A stretch of 64,000 nt of DNA from Variibacter gotjawalensis (GTDB lineage Bacteria > Pseudomonadota > Alphaproteobacteria > Rhizobiales > Xanthobacteraceae), in the NCBI RefSeq assembly GCF_002355335.1, contig NZ_AP014946.1, forward strand, positions 1,007,501-1,071,500. Direction: 5' to 3'. A program made the position numbers and the translations under genes. Of the stretch, positions 63,622 through 64,000 are shown in pieces; the first letter of the stretch is position 1; every line of letters starts with the position of its first letter. Under the pieces are notes generated by a model that saw only the letters and a list, made by a program, of their open reading frames with translations, was not told the DNA's origin and searched no databases.

Positions 63622-64000
63622 CGCGCGGGCCTCATCGCATGGGAGCCTTCCGGCGGCAAGCCGGGCGGCGGGGCACGATACTGCGTCGGGTCTGCCGGGG
63701 GTTGCTGCAGTGTGCGGCCGACTCGCAGCCCGCCGTTATAGTTGCGGTAGTCGATGCCGATGATGCTGCGGCCGGTCACGCGCAGATCGCGCGGCCGGCT
63801 GGTCCAGGAACCGCCACGGCGGACGCGTTGGTCACAGGCACGCGTGCGGCGCGGCGCGCCGTTCGACGGGATGCCGTCGAGGCTGTTCTCGTAACAGTCC
63901 GCCATCCATTGGAAGACGTTGCCGTGAGCGTCGTAGACGCCGAAGGCGTTCGGCTTGAACCGGCCGACCGGCGACGTCTGCCGGTTGTCCCACTCGCTGC
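63618..64000 (-). CDS. SUMF1/formylglycine-generating-enzyme-family protein, C-terminal part (runs off window)
   Basis: About 127 C-terminal residues are visible and the frame stays open to the window end. NAFGVYDAHGNVFQWMADCYE and RVRRGGSWTSRPRDLRVTGR, ending GGLRVGRTL, are the SUMF1/FGE-sulfatase signature (GNVxEW...RGGSW...LR...GLRV). The catalytic Cys pair of genuine formylglycine-generating enzymes is absent in the RGGSW-to-R segment, so sulfatase activation is unlikely. The tail after 100 residues is Pro-rich and disordered. It overlaps the permease start. Confidence 0.85.
   Translation of the reverse strand, partial: SEWDNRQTSPVGRFKPNAFGVYDAHGNVFQWMADCYENSLDGIPSNGAPRRTRACDQRVRRGGSWTSRPRDLRVTGRSIIGIDYRNYNGGLRVGRTLQQPPADPTQYRAPPPGLPPEGSHAMRPAR

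Noticed and set aside
63618-64000. Genuine formylglycine-generating enzyme
   Set aside because: The active-site cysteines expected after RGGSW are missing in the visible part, and no sulfatase is adjacent.

Overview
This is a high-GC chromosomal window with dense, housekeeping-rich gene content. It is most consistent with an alphaproteobacterium of the Hyphomicrobiales (Bradyrhizobium / Rhodopseudomonas / Pseudolabrys-like relatives). The clues are the dnaG-rpoD pair with a DnaG that lacks the usual zinc cysteines, the ptsP-prfA-prmC-DUF4167 order next to lysC, the orphan Bug/TctC binding proteins, the GFA-family paralogues, and two families of palindromic intergenic repeats of the kind common in this group. 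Species placement is inference; no rRNA is present. I see no phage, transposase, integrase or CRISPR.

Layout. 1-4.9 kb: glycolate oxidase subunits GlcE (cut by the window edge) and GlcF, a free histone H1-like Lys/Ala-rich protein, and a malate synthase A with about 207 residues of H1-like sequence fused to its N-terminus. 4.9-8.4 kb: amidohydrolase, Bug protein, small membrane protein, Dps and a GFA protein. 8.4-13 kb: a large secreted CAP/RTX/FG-GAP protein, a membrane-anchored winged-helix regulator and a second GFA protein. 13-16 kb: Rsm22-type methyltransferase, MurA, a small basic protein and tRNA-Thr. 16-24.1 kb: complete kdp potassium system (small leader peptide, kdpF, A, B, C, D, E) behind TTTACG direct repeats that look like a KdpE operator. 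24.4-31 kb: a compact cluster of AsnB-type amidotransferase, acyl carrier protein, adenylate-forming ligase and NadE-like amidating ligase, meeting tail to tail a GNAT-like protein and a HemK-like methyltransferase. 31-39.6 kb: a binding protein coupled to SpeG, a second Bug protein, enoyl-CoA hydratase, HmgA, SDR, LysC and an FkbM methyltransferase. 39.7-45.2 kb: PtsP, PrfA, PrmC and DUF4167. 45.2-53.4 kb: lytic transglycosylase, MetX-like exported hydrolase, ABC-F ATPase, RpoD and DnaG. 53.5-64 kb: YHS protein, GNAT, a YafY-type regulator divergent from a third GFA gene across a perfect palindrome, methyltransferase, FMN reductase, flavin dehydrogenase, deaminase, LysE exporter, beta-carbonic anhydrase, a nitrate/sulfonate-type ABC transporter and an SUMF1-family protein cut by the window end.

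How it fits together. GlcEF would make glyoxylate and the adjacent malate synthase would condense it with acetyl-CoA, so the left end is a glycolate/glyoxylate assimilation unit into which DNA-binding-like sequence has been inserted. The kdp block is a self-regulated K+ scavenging system. The most promising undescribed elements are (i) the H1-malate synthase fusion and (ii) the AsnB-ACP-ligase-NadE cluster, whose chemistry (carrier-bound acyl activation plus two amide-forming ATP enzymes) suggests a small-molecule or surface-decoration pathway. Both functional readings are inferences from sequence and context.
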